From Lachnospiraceae bacterium (GTDB taxonomy: Bacteria > Bacillota > Clostridia > Lachnospirales > Lachnospiraceae), in assembly GCA_024682835.1 (NCBI GenBank), contig JAIKYU010000059.1, positions 1-64,000 of the forward strand: DNA of 64,000 nucleotides. The letters are read 5' to 3'. The notes under the pieces were generated by a model. It had not been told where the DNA came from. It made no database searches and saw only the letters and a list, made by a program, of their open reading frames with translations. Made by a program: the position numbers and the translations under genes. Of this stretch, positions 8,701-17,893 are shown piece by piece (positions within the stretch are counted from its first letter, which is position 1; every line of letters begins with the position of its first letter).

Positions 8701-11087
8701 GAATCAACACAGGCCTCAAACAGAATAAGACGGGCATCCCGCGAACGGAACACACGGGTTCCCTCTCCGTATCCCGTGCCGCCGTAATTTGGCAGAAGCC
8801 GCACTCCGCATGCCATCAATGCACTCCCCGGAACGATCTGATCCTCCTGCTCCGCGGGCATTTTGTAAAAGCGGGAAAGCAGATCCTGCACCATTCCGCC
8901 CTCGCGAACATGAATCGGCGACATCGTGTTGACCAGGCTGCCGAAATCCCTGACCCGCACCGGAACCCTCCGACTGGTCACATGATACAGCAGGTGCTCA
9001 TCCAGTCCTCTCACCTTAAGCTGCATAAACGGCCGATTGGGCCGGCTTTCCCTGCAAAGAAGAAGCGCCGCCGCACGAAGTCTGTCCGCCGATACGATCA
9101 ACATGCCGTCTCCGGGGAGACGATACAGCTCACCGCCGGCAAACACCTCACGCCAGTCTCTGTACCAGGCGATCTGTTCCCGTATTTCCTCCCGTTCCTC
9201 ATCTGACAGATCGCAGGGATCGCACTCGTAACCCAGACAGCCGAAGGCCGCCACGGCAAAGCGGGTCTCCATCGGGGCCGTATTTAACGTCTGATGATTC
9301 GGGCTCGCGGAAACATGCGCGCCGACCGCAGACAGCGGATATCCGTAGCTGTAGCCGCGCTGAATGTCGGCCCTGCAGATTGCATCTGTATCATCACTTC
9401 CCCAGATCTGCGGGAAAAAGGACAGCATGCCGAGATCAAACCGGTTTCCGCCGGACGCGCATCCCTCGAACAGCACCCTGGGAAAACGCTCAGTCAGCTC
9501 GCCCAGCACCCTGTACAGTCCCAGCACATAACGATGCGCAAACTCCCCCTGTCTGTCCGCATCCAGCTCCGAGGAGAAGCAGTCGGAAAAAATCCGGTTC
9601 ATGTCCCATTTGACATAGTCCACCTGACCCTCGGAAAAGACGCGCGTCATTTCATCAATCAGCCAGACCTGCACATCGGATCGGGTCAGATCAAGAATCA
9701 TCTGATTCCGCCCCAGCGCATGCGTCCGCCCGGGAATCCGCACCGCCCATTCCGGATGTCCCGCGTAAAGCGTCGAGCGCTCGCTTATCATCTCCGGCTC
9801 AACCCAGAGACCGAACTGCATGCCCATCGCATGAAGCTTTTCGGAAAGACGGGCAAGTCCCCCCGGCAGCTTTTTCCGGTTTTCCGTCCAGTCCCCGAGC
9901 GATGAACGATCGTCATCCCTCGTCCCGAACCATCCGTCATCCAGAACGAACAGCTCTATGCCGAGATCACGGGCCGACTTCGCCTGCCGGATCAGTCCCC
10001 GCTCATCAAACCGGAAATAATTGGCCTCCCAGCTGTTAAGCAGCACCGGCCGCTCACGATCCCGCCAGTATCCGCGCACAATATGGCGCCGTACAAACCG
10101 GTGCATCGCACGGCTCATTCCGCCGAAGCCCTCCGGCGAAAAGCACAGAACCGCCTCCGGTGTTTCAAAGGATTCTCCGGGCGAAAGCCTGAAGGAAAAG
10201 CCTGCCGGCTGAATGCCCGTCAAAAAACGCGACTTGTCAAACCCGTCCGCCGACAGCGCCTCATAATGATTCCCGCTGTATATCAGATTGATCCCGACAC
10301 AGGCCCCGAACTCCTCTGTGGTATCCGCCCGCGAAATCATGACAAACGGATTGGAACGGCTCCCGGATACGCCTGCCCGCAGTTCATCGTTTACCGCCCG
10401 TCCGGCGTCCACCACCGTGTCAAAACGGTTCATCTCATCCGCCCAGTGCCCGTGAAACGCAGTAAACCGCAGACCCGTCTCGTGGAAGTCAAGCTGAGCC
10501 GACATCAGCCGCCTTACAATCACCGGCTCCCCGGCGTCCTTCGGCACCTGCAGTACGGCGCTTCGGACAATCACATCCGTCTCCGGAAAGACCGCGTAAC
10601 GAAGCTCAAGTGAAAGACCCGTCTCCCGCTCCCGATACCACACCGTCAGCTCCTGAACGCCCCCGTCCCCCTCCGGAAGCGCACCCGGCATTTCCGACGG
10701 CTGCCGCTTCCCGTTTCGGATCATGTAATTTTCATACACGAAATCACAGGTTGTACTGCCGTCCGAAAAGCACAGTTCGATGAACGGATCCCGGATATCC
10801 CCCTTCCCGAAGGAGGACAGCTCCGTACACAGGTTTTCCAGGCAGAGTGCCCCCGTCTCAGCGCTGTATTCCACCATATTGCCTGACGGATACAGCTGCT
10901 TTTCCTTCAACCCTTCAGCCAGGCGTGCGAGCAGCTCATCGGATACAGCGCTCTCTCCTTCAGCGGTCCCGCGGACGAGCCTTTCCCCGTAATGCAGGTG
11001 CTCCGGCTGTCCGCCCGGCAGGATATGGAAGAGATACGAGCTGTGCGCGGTCTCCAGATAAAAAACGCCATCCTTACTCCTGATCAT
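8697..11087 (-). CDS. Alpha-galactosidase, glycoside hydrolase family 36
   Basis: Hydrolyses terminal alpha-galactose from oligosaccharides such as raffinose or melibiose. 796 aa, no signal peptide, so intracellular. The GH36 hallmarks are present: LFVLDDGWFG (about 379-388), YVKWDMNR with the nucleophile Asp at about 495, and GSDDTDA with the acid/base Asp near 565-566. The N-terminal beta-sandwich and C-terminal beta domain are both there. Both ends overlap neighbours by ATGA, giving a beta-galactosidase, alpha-galactosidase, radical-SAM operon. No sugar transporter lies nearby, so uptake must be encoded elsewhere. Confidence 0.93.
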   Translation of the reverse strand: MIRSKDGVFYLETAHSSYLFHILPGGQPEHLHYGERLVRGTAEGESAVSDELLARLAEGLKEKQLYPSGNMVEYSAETGALCLENLCTELSSFGKGDIRDPFIELCFSDGSTTCDFVYENYMIRNGKRQPSEMPGALPEGDGGVQELTVWYRERETGLSLELRYAVFPETDVIVRSAVLQVPKDAGEPVIVRRLMSAQLDFHETGLRFTAFHGHWADEMNRFDTVVDAGRAVNDELRAGVSGSRSNPFVMISRADTTEEFGACVGINLIYSGNHYEALSADGFDKSRFLTGIQPAGFSFRLSPGESFETPEAVLCFSPEGFGGMSRAMHRFVRRHIVRGYWRDRERPVLLNSWEANYFRFDERGLIRQAKSARDLGIELFVLDDGWFGTRDDDRSSLGDWTENRKKLPGGLARLSEKLHAMGMQFGLWVEPEMISERSTLYAGHPEWAVRIPGRTHALGRNQMILDLTRSDVQVWLIDEMTRVFSEGQVDYVKWDMNRIFSDCFSSELDADRQGEFAHRYVLGLYRVLGELTERFPRVLFEGCASGGNRFDLGMLSFFPQIWGSDDTDAICRADIQRGYSYGYPLSAVGAHVSASPNHQTLNTAPMETRFAVAAFGCLGYECDPCDLSDEEREEIREQIAWYRDWREVFAGGELYRLPGDGMLIVSADRLRAAALLLCRESRPNRPFMQLKVRGLDEHLLYHVTSRRVPVRVRDFGSLVNTMSPIHVREGGMVQDLLSRFYKMPAEQEDQIVPGSALMACGVRLLPNYGGTGYGEGTRVFRSRDARLILFEACVDS

Positions 11088-13501
11088 GCCCCGGTCACCC
11101 GGAAACGAATCTCCTGAACCATCGTTTCACAGGTTATGCGCAGCACACCTTCCCCGTTTGTTCCGTTCGTCCGCACATAAGTGCCCGTCATTCCTCCCTT
11201 GAATGACGTGACCTTCGGGCCGATCAGCGACACGGCACCCTCCGTCTCAAGTGTCAACCCCTCCTGGAAGTAGGGAAGCTGATTGCCGTTCTGATCCACC
11301 ACACGAATGCGGACAGAGGTCGCATCCCAGGTATCTTTCTCCTCTAATAAATAACACCTGTTATCATCCTGCTCCGCTCCGACTCTGCATTCCAGATGAT
11401 GCTCCGAAACCGCCGACTTGATCACACGCCCCGTCACACGGCCGTTCCTGATCGCTTCAAAGCGGTAGGTGAGCGCTTCTCCTCCCCAGTTGCCGATGTA
11501 TTTGCCATAGAGACGGTTGGCCTCCTCCATGGTGATGTGATCGATCAGCATCATCTTGGCTGCCTCCGCTTTGGCTGTAAGCGGCAGGGAATTCATCCCG
11601 TACTTTGCGACAGCAAGCAGAATCCGTTTGATCTGGGCGGCCTGCGCAGCGGAGTAATTCTCGTGCTTTGCAATCAGATCCCCGACAAAATCGTCAATCA
11701 GAACCGGTGGATGCGGCAGGAACGGAAAGCGATCAACATCCGGGTAGAATTCCGCAATGAATTCATCGTTTTTGTACATCTTCACACTGTCTGCGTTGGT
11801 CAGCACCCAGATCTGAGTGAGCTTTCCGGCGGGATACTCGCCGATATCCAAGGTGGACGCCACCTCAAAGACATCCGCGTCCTCAGCCTGCGACGCATAG
11901 AGATAAGCCGCGAGCTTGGGATTACGGAACATGTCCAGCACCCCGTGATAGCAGATTCTGTCTCCGCTTCCGAAATCGCGGTGTGTGTTGTAGTCGAACA
12001 TGCACCAGGCAAATTCGCCCGCGATATCCTCCTCTCCGAAGGTATCATTCATGACCCTGGCATGACGGAGCATCTGATTCAGCCGGTGCTGTTCGTCATC
12101 AAAGGCCTTGGTCGGATACATATGCCCGTTGTTTTCGGTAATCAGATAGCCCTTTGCCATATCCGGCGTGACCTCTTTCTTCCTGCTGATTCCGGCGTTC
12201 GTCCCGTCATGCAGGAAATCATTATAGGTGTAAACATCCTCCAGCAGCTGGCTCTTCTGCAGAAACCGGACGCCTCCGGTGGGACGTGTTTCATCCAGTT
12301 CGCGGGCGATGCGGTTGGTTTCTGTATAGAACGCCTCCGAATCCTGGGATTCATTGATGCGCACCCCCCAGATAAAGATGGACGGATGGTTGCGATACTG
12401 CATCACCATCTCACGCACATTGTCGCAGGCCTGTGCCTTCCAGGAATCATCCCCGATATGCTGCCAGCCGGGGATCTCCATGAAGACCAGAAGCCCGAGT
12501 TCATCGCACCGGTCAATAAAGCTGTGTGCCTGAGGATAGTGCGAGGTGCGCACGGCGTTGACATGCAGCTCGTTTTTCAGGATTTCCGCATCCTCCCGCT
12601 GCAGACGGTCAGGCATGGCATATCCGGTGTACGCGTAGCTCTGATGGCGGTTCAGACCGCGAATGATCACCTTCTCCCCGTTCAAATACAGACCGTCCGC
12701 CCGGAAGTCAACCTCCCGGAAACCAAACCGCGCCTTACACTCATCCCTTCCGATGCCGTCCTCCAGCAATTCCGCGCGCAGGGTGTACAGGGTCGGTTCC
12801 TCGGGAGACCAGGGCGTGATGCCGTGCACCTCCCAGGCGGAAGTCAGCCGGGTCTGGCCGGGATTCACCGCCTGTCTGTGCGACGCGATCTCTCTGCCTT
12901 CCGCATCCATGACATGGCACAAAAGCGACAGTTTCGTTTCCGGTGCTTTCGCCAGCGTGGTCTCAACCGTGAGCATCGCCCGGTTATGACGGACAAGCGT
13001 GGTTTTCACAAACAGGTCGCCTATGTGCGTCACCGGCCGGATATCCAGATGTACCCCGCGGTAAAGACCGCCGTAGGTCATGTAATCGATCACAAAACCG
13101 AACGGAGGCTGGTTCAGCGTCTCCCTGCTGTCAAGCCGGACAGCAAGCACATTTTTTCCGCCCGCCGGGGCGAGATGGCCCTGCAGATCCACCGTAAAGG
13201 CCGTATACCCGTTGCGATGGCCGGTCAGTTCCTCGCCGTTCAGATAGACAACCGCCTCGTGTGCGGCTCCCTCAAAGGTGAGCAGCACGGCCTGTCCCTC
13301 CCAGGATCTCTCCGTCACAAATTCCCTGCGGTAACCGCTGACCATCTGATACAGTCTGTCGTCAAAATAGTTAAATGGCGTTGTCACCACACTGTGCGGC
13401 AGAACCACCGGCTCGCCGCCGGCCGGAGCGGTCGGTCCGGCTATCGCCTCATCCCACGAAGAGTAAAAAATCCAGCCTCTGTTCCATGCCATTGTCTTCA
13501 T
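11084..13501 (-). CDS. Glycoside hydrolase family 2 (probable beta-galactosidase)
   Basis: 805 aa, cytosolic. The order is the GH2 one: sugar-binding jelly roll (about 30-155), immunoglobulin-like domain (about 160-265), and the TIM barrel starting near 270 with GLNRHQ and NAVRTSHYP. The acid/base Glu is E384 in RINES and the nucleophile is E456 in ITENNG. A further C-terminal region follows. Family members include beta-galactosidases, beta-glucuronidases and beta-mannosidases; coupling to an alpha-galactosidase favours galactoside degradation but does not prove it. The start has AAGGAGG. A copy of the 14-bp repeated word lies within the gene (11351-11364), another just before it. Confidence 0.85.
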   Translation of the reverse strand: MKTMAWNRGWIFYSSWDEAIAGPTAPAGGEPVVLPHSVVTTPFNYFDDRLYQMVSGYRREFVTERSWEGQAVLLTFEGAAHEAVVYLNGEELTGHRNGYTAFTVDLQGHLAPAGGKNVLAVRLDSRETLNQPPFGFVIDYMTYGGLYRGVHLDIRPVTHIGDLFVKTTLVRHNRAMLTVETTLAKAPETKLSLLCHVMDAEGREIASHRQAVNPGQTRLTSAWEVHGITPWSPEEPTLYTLRAELLEDGIGRDECKARFGFREVDFRADGLYLNGEKVIIRGLNRHQSYAYTGYAMPDRLQREDAEILKNELHVNAVRTSHYPQAHSFIDRCDELGLLVFMEIPGWQHIGDDSWKAQACDNVREMVMQYRNHPSIFIWGVRINESQDSEAFYTETNRIARELDETRPTGGVRFLQKSQLLEDVYTYNDFLHDGTNAGISRKKEVTPDMAKGYLITENNGHMYPTKAFDDEQHRLNQMLRHARVMNDTFGEEDIAGEFAWCMFDYNTHRDFGSGDRICYHGVLDMFRNPKLAAYLYASQAEDADVFEVASTLDIGEYPAGKLTQIWVLTNADSVKMYKNDEFIAEFYPDVDRFPFLPHPPVLIDDFVGDLIAKHENYSAAQAAQIKRILLAVAKYGMNSLPLTAKAEAAKMMLIDHITMEEANRLYGKYIGNWGGEALTYRFEAIRNGRVTGRVIKSAVSEHHLECRVGAEQDDNRCYLLEEKDTWDATSVRIRVVDQNGNQLPYFQEGLTLETEGAVSLIGPKVTSFKGGMTGTYVRTNGTNGEGVLRITCETMVQEIRFRVTGA

Positions 13502-13519
13502 CCCGGTCCTCCTTATTGG

Positions 13520-13533
13520 ATATCATTTGTTAT
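13520..13533. repeat. Copy of the RTAWCRNNYGWTAY word upstream of the beta-galactosidase
   Basis: ATATCATTTGTTAT, an exact match, in the 45-bp gap between pepD and the GH2 gene, immediately upstream of the AAGGAGG ribosome site. Confidence 0.6.
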
Positions 13534-13546
13534 GAAACGACAAGCA

Positions 13547-15058
13547 TCACGTTCTGTCCCAGCTTTTCAGAGCCGCCTTCAGATATTCCCAGGTGCGGGA
13601 GGCAGATGCGATGTGCAGGCATTCTGCGGTGGAATGGACGTGCTCCAGATCCGGGCCGAGGGAGATACAGTCGAGATCCGGTCTCTTTTCCCTGAACAGC
13701 CCGCACTCCACACCGGCATGAATGGCCTCGATCCGCGGTTTTTTCCCGTAAACCTTTTCAAATGCCTCCGCAAAATGCCTGCAGAGTATGGATTCCGGAT
13801 CGTAAGCCCATCCCGGATACAAGCCGTGAACCGAACTCGCCGCACCATACCGGTCGGCAATGATCCGCAGTTTCCGAATCAGCAGATCGCGGGACGATTC
13901 CCTGCTGCTGCGGACGGAAAAATCCAGCTGCAATGAGGCCGGTTCGTCTTCCCTGTCCGTTTCATCCGGCATCACCAGCCGCATGACGCCGAGGTTTAAT
14001 GAGGTTTCCACCAGTCCGGCCAAATCCGCACTCATTGCCTGCACGCCGTTGGGAACCGTCATCAAAAGTCCTGCGACGTCGGCCGCTGCTTCCGGTGTGA
14101 GACAGAACCACTCCGCGTCGGAAGCGCCGCAGGAGGATTCCTCGGTGGAAACGCGGAATTCCGGATCCTTCTTGCCGAGCTCCGTGCGGATGATTTTCAC
14201 GAAGTTTTCGATAACGCTTGATATTTTATTGATCCCATCCTGCTCTCCTTCCGGAAGCACAATGGACAGACAGGCTTCCGACGGAATGACATTATCCGCC
14301 GTACCGCCCGAAAAAGTCCTGACTGCGAAGGGAATGCCGGCATCCACAAGCGCAAGAAGAAGTCTTCCGGCGATCAGATTCGCATTTCCTCTCTCCCGAA
14401 CGATCTCTATTCCCGAATGTCCGCCCTGAAGCCCCGCCAGACGTAGATCCAGGCATTTACCCTTCTCTCTGCGCGCGGGCAGGGAAAGCGAAAGGTGCAC
14501 TCTGCCTCCTCCGGCGCATCCCGCCAGCAACACCCCCTCCTCCTCGGAATCGATGTTGATCAGGTATCCGGCCTTGAGGAGCTCCGGCCTGAGTGCCAAG
14601 GCGCCGTCCATGCCGGTCTCCTCATCCGTCGTCATGAGCAGATACAGGACGGGGTGTTCCAGTGAACGATCCTCCATCAGCGCGCAGAAATAGGCAAGTG
14701 CGATCCCGTCATCTCCGCCGAGGCTCGTTTTCTCCGCATACAACAGGTCACCGTCCACCCGGAGAATCAGCGGATCCCGTGCCGGGTCAACCGGTGAATC
14801 CGTCTCTCTGACCGCCACCATATCCATATGTCCCTGGAGCATCAGCGGTACCAGCTGTTCCCGGCCGGGTGAAGCCGGCACGGTAACCAACACATTGCCC
14901 GCCTCATCCTGTACCGTTTCCAGCCCGCGCTCCCGGGCGAAACCCGCCAGATAATCACTGATCGCACGCGTGTTTCCCGAACCGCGCGGAATTCGTGTCA
15001 TCTCTTCAAAGTAGTGAAACACCGGCTGTGGTTTGAGTCCGTCCAATACACCCATCAT
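13547..15058 (-). CDS. pepD: Aminoacyl-histidine dipeptidase (M20 family)
   Basis: Zinc dipeptidase that cleaves Xaa-His dipeptides such as carnosine, releasing histidine and other amino acids in the cytosol. 503 aa, slightly longer than the usual 485. M20 metal and catalytic motifs are visible: LQGHMDMV (His and catalytic Asp), SLGGDDGIALAY (bridging Asp), and TTDEETGMDGA (catalytic Glu pair). The C-terminal His motif is in LGPDLEHVHSTAE. The start has AGAGGAG. The rplT terminator lies in the gap just after its ATG side, so pepD may rely on a promoter near it or on the gene to its right being read through. Confidence 0.92.
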   Translation of the reverse strand: MMGVLDGLKPQPVFHYFEEMTRIPRGSGNTRAISDYLAGFARERGLETVQDEAGNVLVTVPASPGREQLVPLMLQGHMDMVAVRETDSPVDPARDPLILRVDGDLLYAEKTSLGGDDGIALAYFCALMEDRSLEHPVLYLLMTTDEETGMDGALALRPELLKAGYLINIDSEEEGVLLAGCAGGGRVHLSLSLPARREKGKCLDLRLAGLQGGHSGIEIVRERGNANLIAGRLLLALVDAGIPFAVRTFSGGTADNVIPSEACLSIVLPEGEQDGINKISSVIENFVKIIRTELGKKDPEFRVSTEESSCGASDAEWFCLTPEAAADVAGLLMTVPNGVQAMSADLAGLVETSLNLGVMRLVMPDETDREDEPASLQLDFSVRSSRESSRDLLIRKLRIIADRYGAASSVHGLYPGWAYDPESILCRHFAEAFEKVYGKKPRIEAIHAGVECGLFREKRPDLDCISLGPDLEHVHSTAECLHIASASRTWEYLKAALKSWDRT

Positions 15059-15077
15059 TCACGCTCCTCTGTGATAG

Positions 15078-15105
15078 AAAAACCCCGCTACTATTGTAGC
15101 GGGGG
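15078..15105 (-). terminator. Intrinsic terminator after rplT
   Basis: Minus-strand stem of nine pairs (CCCCGCTAC with GTAGCGGGG, loop of four) followed by five T residues, 27 bp after the rplT stop and 20 bp before the pepD start. Confidence 0.88.
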
Positions 15106-15131
15106 TTGACTGTCTTGTCCATACAGAGCGC

Positions 15132-15491
15132 TTATGCGCCGATCTTTTCTTTGGCGATCTCCGCGAGAGACTTGAATCCCGCCTCATCGTTTACCGCCAT
15201 ATCCGCCAGCATTTTGCGGTTGATATCAATCTCGGCAAGCTTCAGTCCATGCATCAGCTTGCTGTAGGAGAGACCGTTGATACGCGCTGCGGCATTGATA
15301 CGCGCAATCCAGAGCGCACGCATATCGCGCTTTTTCTGCTTTCTGCCTGCGAATGCACTGTTCAGCGCACGCATGACGGACTGCTTGGCAATCCTGTACT
15401 GCTTGGATCTCGCTCCTCTGTAGCCCTTTGCGAGCTTTAATACCTTGTTCTTCTTTTTCTTTGCGTTGACCGCGCCTTTGATTCTGGCCAT
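15132..15491 (-). CDS. rplT: 50S ribosomal protein L20
   Basis: Binds 23S rRNA early in 50S assembly. 119 aa, the usual length, strongly basic N-terminus ([20 protein letters not shown]) followed by the globular C-terminal domain with [21 protein letters not shown]. Third gene of infC-rpmI-rplT and followed by a terminator. In many Firmicutes L20 represses this operon by binding its leader RNA; the leader described below would be the target. Confidence 0.98.
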   Translation of the reverse strand: MARIKGAVNAKKKKNKVLKLAKGYRGARSKQYRIAKQSVMRALNSAFAGRKQKKRDMRALWIARINAAARINGLSYSKLMHGLKLAEIDINRKMLADMAVNDEAGFKSLAEIAKEKIGA

Positions 15492-15544
15492 TTCACACCT
15501 CCGATTCGAACTCTTCCTCTACCTGTTTTACTCTGCCGAACTGA

Positions 15545-15745
15545 TCATACGTAAGGCAGAATTTTCTTCATGTTCTTCCTGTTCGTCTCATCGACGATGA
15601 TATCCTGCCGCATATTCCTCTTGCGCTTGGTGGACTTCTTGGTCAGGATGTGGCGCTTATAGGCTTTGTTGCGCATGAGCTTTCCCGTTCCCGTCACCTT
15701 GAACCGCTTCGCTGCAGCTCTGCTGGTCTTCATTTTTTTCTGCAT
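15545..15745 (-). CDS. rpmI: 50S ribosomal protein L35
   Basis: Small basic 50S protein, 66 aa. The core [19 protein letters not shown] and the C-terminal KKILPYV are typical. The N-terminus reads MQKKMKT, with two residues more than the frequent MPKMKT; the upstream ATG has AAGGAGG eight bases before it, which decides the start. Lies between infC and rplT. Confidence 0.97.
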   Translation of the reverse strand: MQKKMKTSRAAAKRFKVTGTGKLMRNKAYKRHILTKKSTKRKRNMRQDIIVDETNRKNMKKILPYV

Positions 15746-15784
15746 TGTCTCTTCCTCCTTATGTTTCTGATATTTTGATCGGAA

Positions 15785-16300
15785 TTACCGTTTTTCCGCC
15801 ATGATCATATTCATGAAACGTCCTTCCGTTCGTGGCTCCTTCTCGACGACGGCGACATCGGAAAGCTGCTCCGCGATTCCGGTCAGGATATGGACGCTTG
15901 CTCCCATATGAGCCATCTCCCGCCCGCGGAAACGGATAGTGAACTTCACCCGATTCCCCTTGGTGAGGAACTTCCGTGCCGCATTGATCTTGGTGTTCAG
16001 ATCATTGGTATCAATGTTGGGCGACATCCGGATCTCCTTGATATCCACAATCTTCTGCTTTTTCTTGGCTTCCTTGGCCTTGCGCAGCTGATCGTATTTG
16101 TACTTTCCGTAGTCGACAATCTTGCAGACAGGCGGCTTTGCTGTAGGTGCGATCTTAACCAGATCAACTCCCGCCTCCTCCGCGCGCCGAAGCGCCTCCT
16201 CAATCGGCATGACGCCGAGCTGCTCGCCGTCCTCGCCGATCACGCGAACCTCGCGATCCCTTATCTGCTCGTTGATGAATAAATCGTTGTTATTATTGAT
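15785..16300 (-). CDS. infC: Translation initiation factor IF-3 with a probable ATC start codon
   Basis: Prevents premature 70S formation and checks the initiator codon. The protein begins INNNNDLFINEQIRDREVRV and runs 171 aa, the family length, with the N-domain, the Lys-rich linker and the C-domain (FRGREMAHM). No ATG, GTG or TTG is found at the right place. The first codon after a perfect AGGAGG with eight-base spacing is ATC at 16300-16298. IF-3 genes often use rare start codons (ATT, ATC, ATA), through which the factor represses its own synthesis. A far-upstream ATG in the same frame (16450) would run through the leader terminator, so I reject it. Confidence 0.93.
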   Translation of the reverse strand: MNNNNDLFINEQIRDREVRVIGEDGEQLGVMPIEEALRRAEEAGVDLVKIAPTAKPPVCKIVDYGKYKYDQLRKAKEAKKKQKIVDIKEIRMSPNIDTNDLNTKINAARKFLTKGNRVKFTIRFRGREMAHMGASVHILTGIAEQLSDVAVVEKEPRTEGRFMNMIMAEKR

Positions 16301-16319
16301 GGCTGTTTCCTCCTGACAC

Positions 16320-16353
16320 AAAAAAACGATCCTCCGCAAACAGGACAGATCGT
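16320..16353 (-). terminator. Attenuator terminator in the infC-rpmI-rplT leader
   Basis: In the 150-base leader on the minus strand, ACGATC pairs with GATCGT, with inner TCC-GGA pairs and a small bulge, followed by seven T residues ending 20 bases before the infC start codon. Its place right before the first gene, after a strong promoter, fits transcription attenuation as known for L20 leaders. I did not fold the competing antiterminator, so the L20 assignment is by position only. Confidence 0.72.
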
Positions 16354-16455
16354 CACTCACAACCCCTTCGCGCCTTGCGCGAAAATCCGCGTCATGAACA
16401 CCTGAAGCCGTGTGCCGCAGGGTGAGAGCCTGGCTCTGCTTGCTGAACATGTGCT

Positions 16456-16484
16456 ATCATACGCGCATGAGCGCGGTTTGTCAA
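16456..16484 (-). promoter_or_regulatory. Promoter of infC-rpmI-rplT
   Basis: TTGACA (16479-16484), 17-base spacer, TATGAT (16456-16461) on the minus strand, giving a leader of about 150 bases that contains the attenuator. The spacer holds a CGCGCTCATGCGCG-like inverted stretch. Confidence 0.88.
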
Positions 16485-16498
16485 GCGGTTCTGACGAT

Positions 16499-17890
16499 TT
16501 ATCGAATTCCCATCGCCTTTAACGCATCTCCAAGGTCTCTGACACCGATCAGACGGACCCCGTCGATGCCCCGTATACGGGATGCCTGCGCTGCCGGAAG
16601 AATGCAGGAGGTGAAGCCGAGGCGCGCCGCCTCCTGGATGCGCTGCTCCGCGAGCGTCACCGCACGCACCTCCCCGGAAAGTCCCACCTCGCCAAAGACG
16701 ATCTCCTTTTCTTCAACCGCGAAATTGCGAAAGCTGGATACCAGGGCAAGACAGATTCCCAAATCAAGCGCCGGCTCCTGCATGCGCACGCCTCCGGCCA
16801 GATTGACGTAAGCATCGCAGTCTGCCAGAGCAAGCCCGACCCGTTTTTCCAAAACGGCCATCAGCAGATTGACCCGGTTTAAGTCCGCGCCTGTGGCCTG
16901 ACGCCTCGGAAAGCCGAAAGCGGTACGGGAAACCAGCGCCTGCACCTCCATGAGAATCGGCCGGGTGCCTTCCACCGCGCAGGTCACAATCGATCCGCTC
17001 GCCCCTTTCGGTCTGCCGTCCAGCATAAACTGCGAGGGATTCTCCACCTCGTGAAGTCCCCGCTCGCCCATCTCAAAAACACCGATCTCATTGGTGGAGC
17101 CGAACCGGTTTTTCACGGCGCGCAAAATCCGGTAAGCCGCGTGCCTGTCCCCTTCGAAATACAGCACCGTGTCCACCATGTGCTCCAGCACACGCGGTCC
17201 CGCCACGGTTCCCTCCTTGGTCACATGACCGACAATAAACACGGAAATCTCCATGCTCTTCGCGATTTTTAAGAGAAGTCCCGTCACCTCCCTGACCTGG
17301 GAAACGCTGCCCGGCGCCGCGCTCACCTCGGAGACCGACATCGTCTGAATCGAATCAATGATGAGCACCGCCGGCTTCACGTCCTCAATCACGCCCGAGA
17401 TCTCATCGAGATCCGTTTCGCAGAGAAACATCAGCGCATCGGAAAATTCGCCGATCCGTGACGCGCGCAGCCTGATCTGGGAGAGTGATTCCTCCCCGGA
17501 GACATAGAGAACCCTCCTGCCGCCGGCGCTCATAAGGCGCGCCACCTGCAGCAGAAGGGTCGATTTGCCGATTCCGGGATCGCCGCCCAACAACGTCAGC
17601 GCTCCCTTCACCAGACCGGAGCCAAGCACGCGGTTAAACTCACCGATCCCGGTATCATAACGCACCGTCTCATCAGCGGGGATCTCCTTCAGACTCACTG
17701 CCCGCCGGCCGCTTCCTGCGGCCACGGTGCCCGTCCTCTTTCTCTCCCCGCTCTTGCGTGCGGTGGCCCGCACCGGTTCCTCCACCATGGTGTTCCAGGC
17801 ATGACAGCCCGGACATTGTCCCATCCACTTGGCGGATTCGTATCCGCAGCTCTGACAGAAAAAAATGCTCTTTGTCGATTTGGCCGCCAT
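16499..17890 (-). CDS. radA: DNA repair protein RadA (Sms)
   Basis: RecA-related hexameric helicase that drives branch migration during recombination. 463 aa. A four-cysteine zinc finger lies at C12, C15, C26 and C29; the Walker A motif GGDPGIGKST is at 102-111; the RadA-specific KNRFG motif is in the middle; and a Lon-like domain occupies the last 150 residues. All key parts are present. The small gene at 17894-18301 sits three bases upstream, so they are co-transcribed. Confidence 0.96.
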   Translation of the reverse strand: MAAKSTKSIFFCQSCGYESAKWMGQCPGCHAWNTMVEEPVRATARKSGERKRTGTVAAGSGRRAVSLKEIPADETVRYDTGIGEFNRVLGSGLVKGALTLLGGDPGIGKSTLLLQVARLMSAGGRRVLYVSGEESLSQIRLRASRIGEFSDALMFLCETDLDEISGVIEDVKPAVLIIDSIQTMSVSEVSAAPGSVSQVREVTGLLLKIAKSMEISVFIVGHVTKEGTVAGPRVLEHMVDTVLYFEGDRHAAYRILRAVKNRFGSTNEIGVFEMGERGLHEVENPSQFMLDGRPKGASGSIVTCAVEGTRPILMEVQALVSRTAFGFPRRQATGADLNRVNLLMAVLEKRVGLALADCDAYVNLAGGVRMQEPALDLGICLALVSSFRNFAVEEKEIVFGEVGLSGEVRAVTLAEQRIQEAARLGFTSCILPAAQASRIRGIDGVRLIGVRDLGDALKAMGIR

Positions 17891-17893
17891 TGA

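Noticed and set aside
11396..13936. Open frame of 846 codons on plus
   Set aside because: Antisense to the GH2 and pepD genes. Long antisense frames are common in this GC-rich coding DNA; no ribosome site, low-complexity basic translation and no recognisable domain.
16301..16450. infC start at an ATG 50 codons upstream
   Set aside because: It would translate through the promoter-proximal leader and its terminator stem; the residues do not look like IF-3.
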